In this document: positions 8,892 to 16,658 of the stretch, one piece after another
How positions within the stretch are numbered: position 1 is the first letter of the stretch
How the letters are laid out: every line of letters begins with the position of its first letter
Notes under the pieces: generated by a model
What the model saw: the letters and a program-made list of their open reading frames with translations, nothing else
The model's database searches: none
Told to the model about the DNA's origin: nothing
Translations under genes and position numbers: made by a program
NCBI RefSeq assembly: GCF_030817215.1
Contig: NZ_JAUSZA010000001.1
Location: forward strand, 7,871,501-7,935,500
DNA length: 64,000 nucleotides
Reading direction: 5' to 3'
Source of the DNA: Paenibacillus sp. V4I3
Lineage (GTDB): Bacteria; Bacillota; Bacilli; Paenibacillales; NBRC-103111

Positions 8892-8915
8892 AAAAAAACT
8901 CCCATCGTGGGAGGT
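8892..8915 (-). terminator. Rho-independent terminator of the DUF4386 operon
   Basis: On the minus strand CTCCCA/TGGGAG (8913-8908 with 8904-8899) encloses a 3-nt loop and is followed by seven T. A second hairpin, AGGCTCC-GTGA-GGGGCCT followed by TTTTCTGTTT, lies further downstream at about 8839-8860 and may be a backup terminator. Confidence 0.8.
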
Positions 8916-8948
8916 TAGTTTTGTGAATATCGATTTAGCAATGGATAG

Positions 8949-9668
8949 CTATTGCTTCTGTTGAACCTTTACACCTTTAATCAGAAGCCAGAAAGCTAAT
9001 GATAGCTCTCCAATCACACCAGGTACGGCTACAATCAGTAGGAATATCGTTTTGTAGTCGGTATAGTTGGGTAGAAGAAAATGTGCAATACTATCTATGA
9101 CATATCCCGCAGATGCAATGATCAAGAAGAGCCCAATTATTCTTGGTAGGTAGCCTCCTGACTTGACTATTACATAACCAACGACCAACAAATGACATCC
9201 AAAAAATACTAATCCAATCAGCCATCCATTGTTAAATGCATTGATCAGTAACATCACCTGAGCTTGTAGCTGATCTGTTGTGAATACCGTCAAGTATTCA
9301 GCACCACTTAGAAGCGGTAAAACATTCAAAAAATTAGACAAGGCGATTCCAAAAATGGCCGTGTATACCAACCTAAAGCACGCTGCGAGCATGGCAAGAT
9401 TCTTATTAACGGGTTTGAGTAGAACATACAGTACCCAAGCTACCAGCACATCAAGAATAAGTACAATGACGAAGCTAATAAATCCACTCCGAAATAACAT
9501 TTCATTGGCTATGATGTTATTAGCAGTTGTTGCTGCATCATCCGGGATAATAAGACGCTCAATAACAGAAAAATTAGAAAACATAGCAAGTATGGCCATA
9601 AGTAAAAGCCCTAACCCTGCGACTCTAGAATAAAAAAGCGGTGAAGCTTCGGTGTTACGATTTGTCAT
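8949..9668 (-). CDS. DUF4386 family membrane protein
   Basis: 239 aa with about six hydrophobic helices. It carries the family's typical opening (YSRVAGLGLLLMAILAM) and the central LACFRLVYTAIFGIALSNF-type segment (here AACFRLVYTAIFG). The function of DUF4386 is not known. Its start lies 12 nt after the stop of the XRE regulator, so it is the third gene of a three-gene operon with that regulator and the small membrane protein. Confidence 0.85.
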   Translation of the reverse strand: MTNRNTEASPLFYSRVAGLGLLLMAILAMFSNFSVIERLIIPDDAATTANNIIANEMLFRSGFISFVIVLILDVLVAWVLYVLLKPVNKNLAMLAACFRLVYTAIFGIALSNFLNVLPLLSGAEYLTVFTTDQLQAQVMLLINAFNNGWLIGLVFFGCHLLVVGYVIVKSGGYLPRIIGLFLIIASAGYVIDSIAHFLLPNYTDYKTIFLLIVAVPGVIGELSLAFWLLIKGVKVQQKQ

Positions 9669-9680
9669 TTCTAACCCCTC

Positions 9681-9896
9681 CTAATTTTCCTCAAAAGAGA
9701 ACACTTCTTCCAACTTTAAGCCGAAGACGTGAGCAATACGAAAAGCCAATTCCAGAGATGGGGAGTAATTACCTTTCTCGATTGCAACGATAGTCTGTCG
9801 TGTCACCCCCGCTTTATCTGCTAATTGTTGTTGGGTCATTTCATCATGGTTAAAACGTAAGGTCCGAATGTTGTTGCTAATTTGCCCTTTGCCCAT
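9681..9896 (-). CDS. Small XRE-family helix-turn-helix regulator
   Basis: 71 aa, essentially a single HTH_3 domain. The recognition region reads MTQQQLADKAGVTRQTIVAI followed by EKGNYSPSLELAFRIA. Proteins this short bind operator DNA as dimers and usually autoregulate. The start at 9896 has AGAGGAG upstream and lies one base after the stop codon of the preceding gene (TAA, G, ATG), so translation is very probably coupled. It likely represses the promoter at 10399-10427. Confidence 0.9.
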   Translation of the reverse strand: MGKGQISNNIRTLRFNHDEMTQQQLADKAGVTRQTIVAIEKGNYSPSLELAFRIAHVFGLKLEEVFSFEEN

Positions 9897-9897
9897 C

Positions 9898-10344
9898 TTA
9901 AACTCCTCTCCGATAGAGATACAGCTGAGTGATGATTCCAACCACCTCTGACAATAAACCTGAACTAATAAGTATGATGAACATGACATAGGGTGGTTGA
10001 TCCATGACCAGCGGTATCATGGATAGAAGAAACCCAATGATAAATACATAATGAGAATTTCTCGTGGATTTCAATTCAATTAATTTGTCCAGCTCATCCG
10101 TAATTAATGGTTCTTTCTCCTTTGTTGCTATGGTATTGATCATACTGAATGCGATATGAATGATGACTTTTGCTAAAATCGACACTGGGATTAAGATTAA
10201 GATGAAGGCTCCCCAGAAGCTGTATTCATTCGAAGTATGAAAGCTCCCTTCTTGGTACTTTTGAAACACGTACATACTATAGATAGAAAAAATGAGTAAG
10301 GTGGTAAATAATGATACGATGTTTCTCTTTTCTTGAAAGGACAT
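9898..10344 (-). CDS. Small membrane protein in XRE operon (DUF2178/DUF3796-like)
   Basis: 148 aa with four predicted membrane helices: residues about 13-28, 43-70, 97-113 and 118-140. A charged loop (ATKEKEPLITDELDKLIELK) lies between helices 2 and 3. Pairs of such a protein with a 70-aa XRE regulator are widespread in Bacillales. The membrane partner may sense the envelope or influence the regulator, but this is not established. The ATG at 10344 has AAAAGGAGAGG upstream. First gene of the operon. Confidence 0.75.
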   Translation of the reverse strand: MSFQEKRNIVSLFTTLLIFSIYSMYVFQKYQEGSFHTSNEYSFWGAFILILIPVSILAKVIIHIAFSMINTIATKEKEPLITDELDKLIELKSTRNSHYVFIIGFLLSMIPLVMDQPPYVMFIILISSGLLSEVVGIITQLYLYRRGV

Positions 10345-10398
10345 ATTTACCTCTCCTTTTCTGTTAATATTTTTAAATAAGTAAAGTATTATATACAC

Positions 10399-10427
10399 AT
10401 TATATTATTTACCATACATTATGTCAA
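10399..10427 (-). promoter_or_regulatory. Sigma-A promoter of the XRE operon
   Basis: TTGACA (10427-10422), a 17-nt spacer and TATAAT (10404-10399). The AT-rich flank has short symmetrical runs (ATATAATGTGTATAT) that could be the XRE operator. The rest of the divergent gap (10428-10691) shows no gene, only AT-rich sequence leading to the next gene. Confidence 0.88.
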
Positions 10428-10691
10428 GTTTTGTTTACATCGCTGATCAAAAAGAGAGCAGCGGCTCCAGCCCATGCTCCAATACATACAAATAAAGGAC
10501 TCAATCAAGAGGCCTTTAAGGGTTAAATTTATGATTGCATCAGGTGATGGCTGATTAAAAAGTATTATGATAGTATTACAGACATGATTTGGTATGATAA
10601 AATCAGAAAACTGAATGTTTTAAGAGGATGTTTTATCGTGTTTGATTAGCCTTTATTTTCAAATTAAATCGACTGGTTGAGGTGAACTGCT

Positions 10692-11375
10692 ATGAAAGAA
10701 CAAAAAATACATACGTATGAAGAGGCCGTTCAACTTATTCATGAAGTCGGTATTCTACCTTTAGCTCCCTTAATCCCAGATCACCCGTCACTCTATCAGG
10801 TCACTCACGGTGAGCCGTGGTTAACTGGCACAGATTTAGATCCTTGGGTGTGGCGAGCGCGGTTTCCGAGCGACGGTACGGCTGCCTATGGCAAATTCCT
10901 TAAAAAAAAATCAGTTTTTATTTCACGCGAACTGTTTCCATGGGTCAAAGCCATATTAGGAAGCCCTCAACCCATTGAAGATCGTTATAAGAACGGCCTT
11001 GTTTCCAACGCTTCCTTAGAGCTCTTCCGGCAAATCAAAGAAGAAGAAGGAATTGAAACAAGGTCGTTAAGAGTTAAAACGGGCATGAATGCCAAAGAAA
11101 TGAAAAAAACCTTTGGTCAAGGTTTATTGGATTTACAAGGCACGTTGGATATCGTCATTTCCGGTGTCAAAGAAAGCAGAATTTTACTAGATGAGAAAAG
11201 CGCATGGCAAAGCACTTCATTCGAAACAGCGAATCATTGGATGGAGAACGTTGGATTGCACGAATTCGACATTGATTTGAAGATTGCCAAACAAGAATTG
11301 CACGCTCGATTAAAAAGCAGTTGTCGTCCCGATTCGATGACATTTTTCACTAAACTGTTTCAGTTCGAAGCCTGA
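10692..11375 (+). CDS. AlkZ-related protein
   Basis: 227 aa, soluble. The opening (YEEAVQLIHEVGILPLAPLI), the LDPWVWRARFPSDG segment and the AYGKFLKKKSVFISRELFPW stretch match proteins annotated in Bacilli as AlkZ-related, which resemble part of the winged-helix DNA glycosylase AlkZ/YcaQ. The catalytic QxD/QxQ motif of true AlkZ is not evident, so glycosylase activity is doubtful. It is a single gene: the upstream 300 bp show no other gene, and a 280-bp AT-rich gap follows with nothing recognisable. Confidence 0.65.
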   Translation: MKEQKIHTYEEAVQLIHEVGILPLAPLIPDHPSLYQVTHGEPWLTGTDLDPWVWRARFPSDGTAAYGKFLKKKSVFISRELFPWVKAILGSPQPIEDRYKNGLVSNASLELFRQIKEEEGIETRSLRVKTGMNAKEMKKTFGQGLLDLQGTLDIVISGVKESRILLDEKSAWQSTSFETANHWMENVGLHEFDIDLKIAKQELHARLKSSCRPDSMTFFTKLFQFEA

Positions 11376-11655
11376 CCTTACTTCAAGTTGTTTAATTTTA
11401 AATAACATTCCGATATAACGCACCTCAAATACTTAACCGCTTAACTCCAAGCTCCTTGAGCTTATTACAGTTAGTAAGTCCCAGGCATTCCGTAGTAATA
11501 AATAGTTATAAAATGGAAGCTAGGAAATGATTTTAATTAAAATATCCCTCTCGAACAGCTGCATTCATTATTCGACTATCTTCTACACCCTCATTCGTGA
11601 AGAACATAACGAAACCTATAAATTGAAACAATTATCATGATTAAAGGAGCTTCTA

Positions 11656-11823
11656 ATGCTGACCAATATGGAGGAAAGAAAAATCACTAATGGAGATATT
11701 GACCTGATGATTGCCCAGATTGAGGAAGGCTGGAGAGAGTTGAGTATGATCGGTAGGTCTTGTCGGGATATTAGGGATGATCTGGTTAGGCTAACGCAAG
11801 TTTTGGATGAAATCTTTTATTAA
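11656..11823 (+). CDS. Small hypothetical protein (55 aa)
   Basis: The frame starts at ATG 11656 with AAAGGAG 6 nt upstream and ends at TAA 11821. The product is 55 aa, amphipathic and probably helical (DIDLMIAQIEEGWRELSMIG, then RDIRDDLVRLTQVLDEIFY), with acidic and basic residues in heptad-like spacing. No family is recognised. The good ribosome site and coiled-coil-like pattern support it being real. Confidence 0.5.
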   Translation: MLTNMEERKITNGDIDLMIAQIEEGWRELSMIGRSCRDIRDDLVRLTQVLDEIFY

Positions 11824-11956
11824 GCTACCGGCATGCGATCCCGTATGATACCTCCTGGTGTCTCTCGCTTTAATGGAAACATCTTTCAATGCCTTTATAA
11901 GACATTTATGTTTTAATGAAAGTATCATTAATTGAAATTTCAGAGAAAAGGAGTTT

Positions 11957-12367
11957 ATGACTATGAAAATAGCCTCTTTTCTATTACCCAAAGACAAAGT
12001 TGCCTTTATCACATCATCAGCTTCCATGCAGGAAGCGTTAGAACAATTAGAAAATCACTATTACACAGCACTTCCCCTTGTTGATAGTGACGGGAAATAT
12101 GCAGGTACATTGTCGGAAGGTGACCTGTTATGGACGTTAAAGAATACACCTGGGATTCATTTTGATAATATCCATCAAGTGCCCGTGAGCGAAATCGAGA
12201 AGCATATTCATAATGAGTCCGTTTCAATTAATGCACACATGGAGGATATGCTGGCTCTGGCAGCTGATCAAAATTTTGTTCCGGTTGTAGATGACGAAAA
12301 TATTTTCATAGGAATTATTCGCCGGAAAGATATTATTGAATATTATATGAGAAACATAACCGATTAA
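11957..12367 (+). CDS. CBS-domain pair protein
   Basis: 136 aa, two tandem CBS motifs (about 8-63 and 75-130). Key strands are ALPLVDSDGKYAGTLSEGDL in the first and FVPVVDDENIFIGIIRRKDI in the second. Stand-alone CBS pairs bind adenine nucleotides, and some Bacillus homologues (DarB/CbpB) bind c-di-AMP; the ligand here cannot be told from sequence. AAAGGAG lies before the ATG. A second, degraded copy of its last ~110 bp lies at 48540-48655. Confidence 0.85.
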   Translation: MTMKIASFLLPKDKVAFITSSASMQEALEQLENHYYTALPLVDSDGKYAGTLSEGDLLWTLKNTPGIHFDNIHQVPVSEIEKHIHNESVSINAHMEDMLALAADQNFVPVVDDENIFIGIIRRKDIIEYYMRNITD

Positions 12368-12544
12368 TGAACCTAATGCCCATGCTTTAAGTTCCATTAG
12401 TATTGATTTGCGTTTCCCTTTCCTCTTTTTTCTACTACATCGACATCTCTATCCAGACACTATGCCTCCTTAAATTGCCGAATTCACAATTAATCCCACC
12501 ATTTAATCTATGGGTATCGCCCTTATTTCACCATATTTGGTCAT

Positions 12545-12583
12545 AAAAAAATTAAAAAGCTGCCCAATTAAATTGCGGCAGCC
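12545..12583 (-). terminator. Terminator of the DUF3231 gene
   Basis: On the minus strand GCTGCC and GGCAGC pair, with CAATT/AATTG inside, followed by TTTTTAATTTTTTT. It lies 36 bp after the stop of the gene at 12619. The GCTGCC/GGCAGC core is the same as in the dispersed repeats further right. Confidence 0.8.
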
Positions 12584-12618
12584 TAAATGTGTTATTAAAA
12601 AACGCACAACATATTCCA

Positions 12619-13626
12619 TTACGATTTAGTTAGTTGTCTTCTATCTTCTACTTGTGGTGGTTCCTCCATCCAACCATGTTTGATCATTATTTCTCCACCG
12701 TCTTTGACAAAGGGTAAAATTTTCTGAGCAAGTCGTGCCATCGTCACCAGCAAATCACTTCGCAAACTAAAAGCTCCACCAAGTGCATGGCTCCCAATAC
12801 CAAATGATCCTAACAAGTTAGTGATATACATCATTAACTTATCCGAAAATGGAGAAACAGTGGAATTCGTCGCTTTACCTGCATGAGTAGCTGGCGGTTC
12901 TATGTAATCCTCGCGTAAAAATTCACCTAGTGTTGTCTCAACGTCCTTGGACAATTTCATTCCTTCAATAAAATATTCTTTTACTTTCTTATCATTAGCG
13001 ACTTGGGCGAATCCAATCATTAATTGCATACCTGTAAGGTTGGTCTCAATGGCATGATGTATAAGGGAAATTTCAATGGCATTTAATGCTCTTGTTTCCC
13101 TTAACAAATTAAACCCTGATAAATAATTTTTATCCTGAACAAAGGTAACTTCTTTGGGCATTGTCATAAAAGGCGGGCGGACAAGAACCCCCTTATCTAA
13201 AAGAAATTGTGTACATTGGTCAAACATGTCTTGTGCGTTTGCTGTTAATTGCTTAAATAGTTGTCTTATATCTTTACGGTAGGACATCGTTGAGTACAAC
13301 GCAAAAAGACTAGCTTCAATCTTACTTATCATATGTAAAAACATGGGTTCATACAGATAATCAAATAACTTAGGAACTCCTTTATTAACGTCGTTCGCCG
13401 TAAAGCCAAGTGGAATAACGGCTCCTTCTTGTTGGAAAATATTTTTAATGGATTCTACAATTTGTACCGATGAATCGTAAGTCGACTTTAAGATTTGCTG
13501 AATTTCTTCATTTTCTACATGCTCAAGGAAATACTCTAAAAACCTTAATAACATTGTTTTTTCATGATATGTCATCCACAGGTTTCCTATTTCCGATGAT
13601 GTCAATGGTACATGGTTTGAATTCAT
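12619..13626 (-). CDS. DUF3231 family protein
   Basis: 335 aa, made of two similar alpha-helical halves of about 165 residues. The first opens LTSSEIGNLWMTYHEKTMLL and the second NAIEISLIHHAIETNLTGMQL. This duplicated four-helix-bundle organisation is typical of DUF3231 proteins of spore-forming Bacilli, which resemble coat/ferritin-like CotF-type proteins. The role is unproven; spore association is an inference. AAGGGAG lies before the ATG. It is a single gene with its own terminator. Confidence 0.85.
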   Translation of the reverse strand: MNSNHVPLTSSEIGNLWMTYHEKTMLLRFLEYFLEHVENEEIQQILKSTYDSSVQIVESIKNIFQQEGAVIPLGFTANDVNKGVPKLFDYLYEPMFLHMISKIEASLFALYSTMSYRKDIRQLFKQLTANAQDMFDQCTQFLLDKGVLVRPPFMTMPKEVTFVQDKNYLSGFNLLRETRALNAIEISLIHHAIETNLTGMQLMIGFAQVANDKKVKEYFIEGMKLSKDVETTLGEFLREDYIEPPATHAGKATNSTVSPFSDKLMMYITNLLGSFGIGSHALGGAFSLRSDLLVTMARLAQKILPFVKDGGEIMIKHGWMEEPPQVEDRRQLTKS

Positions 13627-13695
13627 TGGCTATACTCCCTTGTTTTAATGATTATTTTTATCCATTAACTCAATTTAAATTCCCAAATATTTAAT

Positions 13696-13751
13696 ATGCC
13701 CGTTATTGGAGTGAAGGTACGCTACGCGGCAGAGCTTTTCTCCGTGCAATA
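13696..13751 (+). repeat. Partial copy of the TGCCCGTTA dispersed repeat
   Basis: Contains the left edge TGCCCGTTATTGGAGTGAAGG, an interior with a CGCGGCAGAGC segment, and TTCTCCG from the right edge. It is shorter and more diverged than the copies at 40-59 kb, and is the leftmost one seen. Confidence 0.45.
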
Positions 13752-13758
13752 AATTATC

Positions 13759-13947
13759 TTATTTACAGGAAATAATACTACTCGTTAAGACTACTTTATA
13801 GACCAAAGCTACTCCTTTTGAATTTACATAGTCCGTATTTACGGGTTCTAGAACTGAGCTACAAGGCATCGATATATTAGCTTTTCCGGTTTCAGGACTA
13901 ATCAGGGCACTACCCACTATGAATAAAGCCACAATAATTTGTTTCAC
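13759..13947 (-). CDS. Small secreted hypothetical protein (62 aa)
   Basis: The best start is GTG 13947, because GGAGGG lies 5 nt upstream. The product opens with KQIIVALFIVGSALISPETG, a convincing signal peptide, and ends in a short Ser/Val-rich mature part with two cysteines (one in MPCSS, one in the final SCK) that could form a disulfide. No family is recognised. It lies just downstream of the AAA ATPase gene on the same strand. Confidence 0.5.
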   Translation of the reverse strand: MKQIIVALFIVGSALISPETGKANISMPCSSVLEPVNTDYVNSKGVALVYKVVLTSSIISCK

Positions 13948-14066
13948 TTTGTCCCTCCACATTTTGTTATGGTTATTATTCCTTCCCACTTCGTTGTTTA
14001 GTATTAAACGAGAAATAAAAAAAAGAAGCCGCTTCATAGCAGCTCCTGTTAAACTAAAGTTTTTCG

Positions 14067-14792
14067 TTAATTGTCATCATCGGAATCGGAAAATAGCTCC
14101 TGCAGGAACGTCTTTCTGTTTTCAAGAAACCGTCTTGTGATGATGTAATGCAGCGTGTCTTCATATCTAATTTCCTCTATGGGATGAACATCAAAGTTAA
14201 TAATCTGTGCATCTGGAAATCCGAGAAGTATCGGAGAATGCGTTGCAATGATGAACTGAGCTTCTTTCTCTAAATCCTTGATGACCCGCATCAATGCCAA
14301 TTGCCTTGCAGGGGATAACGCAGCCTCAGGTTCGTCGAGAAGGTAAATCGCCTTTTTCCCAAAACGATGTTTAAAAAGAGAAAGAAACGCTTCACCATGC
14401 GATTGCTCATGTAAAGAACGACCACCATAATACTGCAGGCTTTCGGGCAAGGTATCCAAATGGGAGGCAAAGTGATAAAAAGTCTCTGCTCTTAGGAAAA
14501 AGCCATTCGTGATTTTAGGCATCCAGGAAAGACGAATATGATCCCCCAGAATGGAATGCGAAGCATCCACATCATAGTAATTGTTCTTCCCTCCGCCAGC
14601 CGTATTAAACCCGCTTTGATAAGCAATTGCTTCAAGGAGCGTTGATTTACCCGAACCATTCTCCCCAACAAGAAAGGTGACATTCGTCCGAAAAGAAAGT
14701 GACTTTAAAGATTTTACAGCTGGTATAGAAAATGGATAGGTTTTCGGATCCGTATGATCATTCCTTAGAATCTCAAGGCTTCGCAAGTACAT
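14067..14792 (-). CDS. AAA family ATPase (ABC/OLD-like)
   Basis: 241 aa. Walker A is GENGSGKST near residue 43. The signature-like region is RSLHEQSHGEAFLSLF, Walker B is IYLLDEPEAALSP near residue 160, and the switch His is in IIATHSPIL. This compact architecture matches the Bacillus group of stand-alone AAA_21-type ATPases with unknown targets. Some relatives belong to defence systems, but there is no nuclease partner next to it. ATG 14792 is preferred (GGAG 9 nt upstream) over an earlier TTG. Confidence 0.82.
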   Translation of the reverse strand: MYLRSLEILRNDHTDPKTYPFSIPAVKSLKSLSFRTNVTFLVGENGSGKSTLLEAIAYQSGFNTAGGGKNNYYDVDASHSILGDHIRLSWMPKITNGFFLRAETFYHFASHLDTLPESLQYYGGRSLHEQSHGEAFLSLFKHRFGKKAIYLLDEPEAALSPARQLALMRVIKDLEKEAQFIIATHSPILLGFPDAQIINFDVHPIEEIRYEDTLHYIITRRFLENRKTFLQELFSDSDDDN

Positions 14793-14947
14793 TAATGTCA
14801 ACTCCAAACAAAACTTTCATGAACCTAGTATTTGTTGTTATTTTAACATAACCGCTGTTATTCCATTATAAGCTATTACATATACTCAAGTATTATTTTG
14901 TATAAAGCTGGTCGCAATTGACCTATCCGAAGGTGAGGTCGACGCTA

Positions 14948-15166
14948 ATGACTAAAATGCTGGAATCTGATGCAGATCTATTTGCCGCAGCATTATCACA
15001 AACTCCGGTTTCTGTGTGGCAGACGGATGCTGACGGTGTTTACTGCGAAGTAGATCGCGGAATCATCGAAAAGTTTACGAATAAATCCGTAAGATTGAGC
15101 ACGAGAACGGATGATATCGCATATTACTTCCGTGATGATGGGACCATATTCCGTGCTGAAACGTAA
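14948..15166 (+). CDS. Small hypothetical protein (72 aa)
   Basis: Acidic 72-aa protein with a PAS-like flavour: FAAALSQTPVSVWQTDADG resembles the start of a PAS fold, but the domain would be incomplete. GGTGAGG lies 10 nt before ATG 14948; an in-frame TTG at 14918 is an alternative. No family is recognised. It may be a fragment of a sensor protein. Confidence 0.4.
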   Translation: MTKMLESDADLFAAALSQTPVSVWQTDADGVYCEVDRGIIEKFTNKSVRLSTRTDDIAYYFRDDGTIFRAET

Positions 15167-15199
15167 AAAGGGCGAGATCCGGATAAACCAGCCTCTTAT

Positions 15200-15592
15200 C
15201 TATTTTTGCAAAGAAAAGATTTTGCGGACTTGCTCATTCCTCAACCAAAGGCCTCCCCAAACTAACACTGCAAGATAAACGGGAAACAGGATCGTAGAAA
15301 AAAGCGGGGCATCTAGACGAACCTGTGTCGCAATCACGCCGCCAAAATAACCGGTCAACACCACTGCACCTAAGATCGTTGTACGAGGTAATGCATATAG
15401 AATAGTAGAAAGAAGTCCGAGTATGCCTATCAACAAAATATGATGTTCCTGGTAGCCAAGTGATACGGTAGAATCAACAACAAACGCAGGTTTAAATAAT
15501 TTCATGATACTGTCAAGCAGCATAAACAAAATGGCTATTCCGCTCAACACTCTTGCCGTCCATAATCGGCCTTTAGAAATTGTTCTTGTCAT
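15200..15592 (-). CDS. DoxX-like family membrane protein
   Basis: 130 aa with four membrane helices. The opening (ARVLSGIAILFMLLDSIMKL), the GYQEHHILLIGILGLLSTIL helix and the TGYFGGVIATQVR loop are typical of the DoxX-like subgroup. Family members are small quinone-related or uncharacterised membrane proteins. AAGGAG precedes the ATG. There are two further DoxX genes in the window (37066 and 63693), both next to ArsR and SRPBCC genes; this one stands alone. Confidence 0.85.
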   Translation of the reverse strand: MTRTISKGRLWTARVLSGIAILFMLLDSIMKLFKPAFVVDSTVSLGYQEHHILLIGILGLLSTILYALPRTTILGAVVLTGYFGGVIATQVRLDAPLFSTILFPVYLAVLVWGGLWLRNEQVRKIFSLQK

Positions 15593-15883
15593 CGTCCATC
15601 TCTCCTTTAACTGACTCCTATTGATTACAAAACTAGAAACACAAATGATGCATACTTTTATTGGTCTTGTAAACTCAAAACTATGTAAAGTTTAACGCCG
15701 CTGACAGTCTACAACTTCATTATACCGTCTAGTACTTTATTTTTCAGTCTAAGTTTATTTCCATCTAAAAATCGGACGATATTCTTAGTTTAGATGTTCA
15801 GGTGTCGGATCTGCTTCACAACTTCCTTGGGGCTTTCAGGATAATATCTGAATTTTCCGTCAAATTTCTCTCGGAGTTCTTAC
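15593..15883. other. Gap with an unrecognised coding fragment
   Basis: No complete gene was seen. On the minus strand, about 15882-15797, an open stretch reads ELREKFDGKFRYYPESPK and continues to KQIRHLNI and a stop. This looks like the C-terminus of a protein, but I cannot name it and no start is present. Confidence 0.35.
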
Positions 15884-15916
15884 CAAAAGCCTGTCCGGAT
15901 AAACCGAACAGGCTTT
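15884..15916 (-). terminator. Terminator after the frameshifted gene
   Basis: On the minus strand AAAGCCTGT (15916-15908 region) pairs with ACAGGCTTT, with TCGG/CCGG inside, followed by a short T-run. It lies a few bases after the stop of the broken gene at 15922. Confidence 0.8.
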
Positions 15917-15921
15917 CTTCA

Positions 15922-16285
15922 CTACTCTTTCAATTTGGCAATAACGGCGTAAGTGACTGTTCTGGAAACCGCAGTCGGGTTCCAGGCGGTGAAGAACCAT
16001 CTGTCTTCAGTGGAAGAGTAGTTATCGAGCAAATAACCTTGCTGATTGCCGGAAAAAATCCAAGAGCCGCTAGTTGTAGGCGTTTCCGTTGACTGCCGTA
16101 CTCCGGAAACTGAAGGGAGCGACGGTGACCGGCGCGAATTGAAACCGGGCGAAGCCGTTACCCAGTTGCGTTACCCGAATAGCTTTCTTGATGTTCAAAG
16201 CGCCGGTACGCTTGGTGAATTTTTTTCCCAGCTTGATTTCGGCTTTGCGAATGAGTTGGAGTGTGCTTTTCTTCAAATCTATCAT
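15922..16285 (-). pseudogene. Frameshifted small protein of unknown family
   Basis: The first frame starts at ATG 16285 (GTG 16288 also possible), with AAAGG just before, and reads IDLKKSTLQLIRKAEIKLGK, ending prematurely at TAG near 16070. A second frame takes over (TETPTTSGSWIFSGNQQGY) and runs to TAG 15922 (TYAVIAKLKE). Together they give about 120 aa, beta-rich in the second half (WFFTAWNPTAVSRTVTYAVI). The shift point is near 16085. A perfect terminator follows, so it was once a complete transcription unit. The family is not recognised. Confidence 0.6.
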
Positions 16286-16432
16286 CACCTTTCTAGTTGA
16301 TACGATAGTAGATGCATTGATTGAGAGATTTGGATTGGACTCATCCCTTCGGGAAAATGCATCATTTTTGTATAAAAATTTCATACGGTGGAAAACTATT
16401 CCTTGTTGTTATTTTAATAAAGGAGGTGTCAC

Positions 16433-16594
16433 ATGCCCAATCAAGATAATCAAGCAACTAAGGCAGAAGTACAGTCTACGGAATTAAACAAAATGCCTGT
16501 CCCAGGTAAAGATGATACGGAATTTTCCGCAGAGGAAGCGGCAGAGGCATTTAAAGAAAATCAATCCTCCAGCAGCAGATCACAAGATCAATGA
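16433..16594 (+). CDS. Small hydrophilic protein (53 aa)
   Basis: An ideal AGGAGGTG lies 6 nt before ATG 16433. The 53-aa product is highly polar, rich in Gln, Glu, Asp and Ser, and probably disordered apart from FSAEEAAEAFKE, a likely helix. It is followed 20 nt later by a strong terminator. No family is recognised; the composition resembles small spore or stress proteins of Bacilli, which is only an impression. Confidence 0.65.
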   Translation: MPNQDNQATKAEVQSTELNKMPVPGKDDTEFSAEEAAEAFKENQSSSSRSQDQ

Positions 16595-16612
16595 TCATCC
16601 TATGTAATGCGA

Positions 16613-16645
16613 AAAAAGCCCGGTTCCACTTGGACCGGGCTTTTC
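16613..16645. terminator. Bidirectional terminator
   Basis: AAAGCCCGGT and ACCGGGCTTT form a 10-bp stem around a 9-nt loop, with A-runs on the left and T-runs on the right. It serves the small gene at 16433 on the plus strand and the exporter at 16659 on the minus strand. Confidence 0.9.
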
Positions 16646-16658
16646 GTTTTCTATAAAA

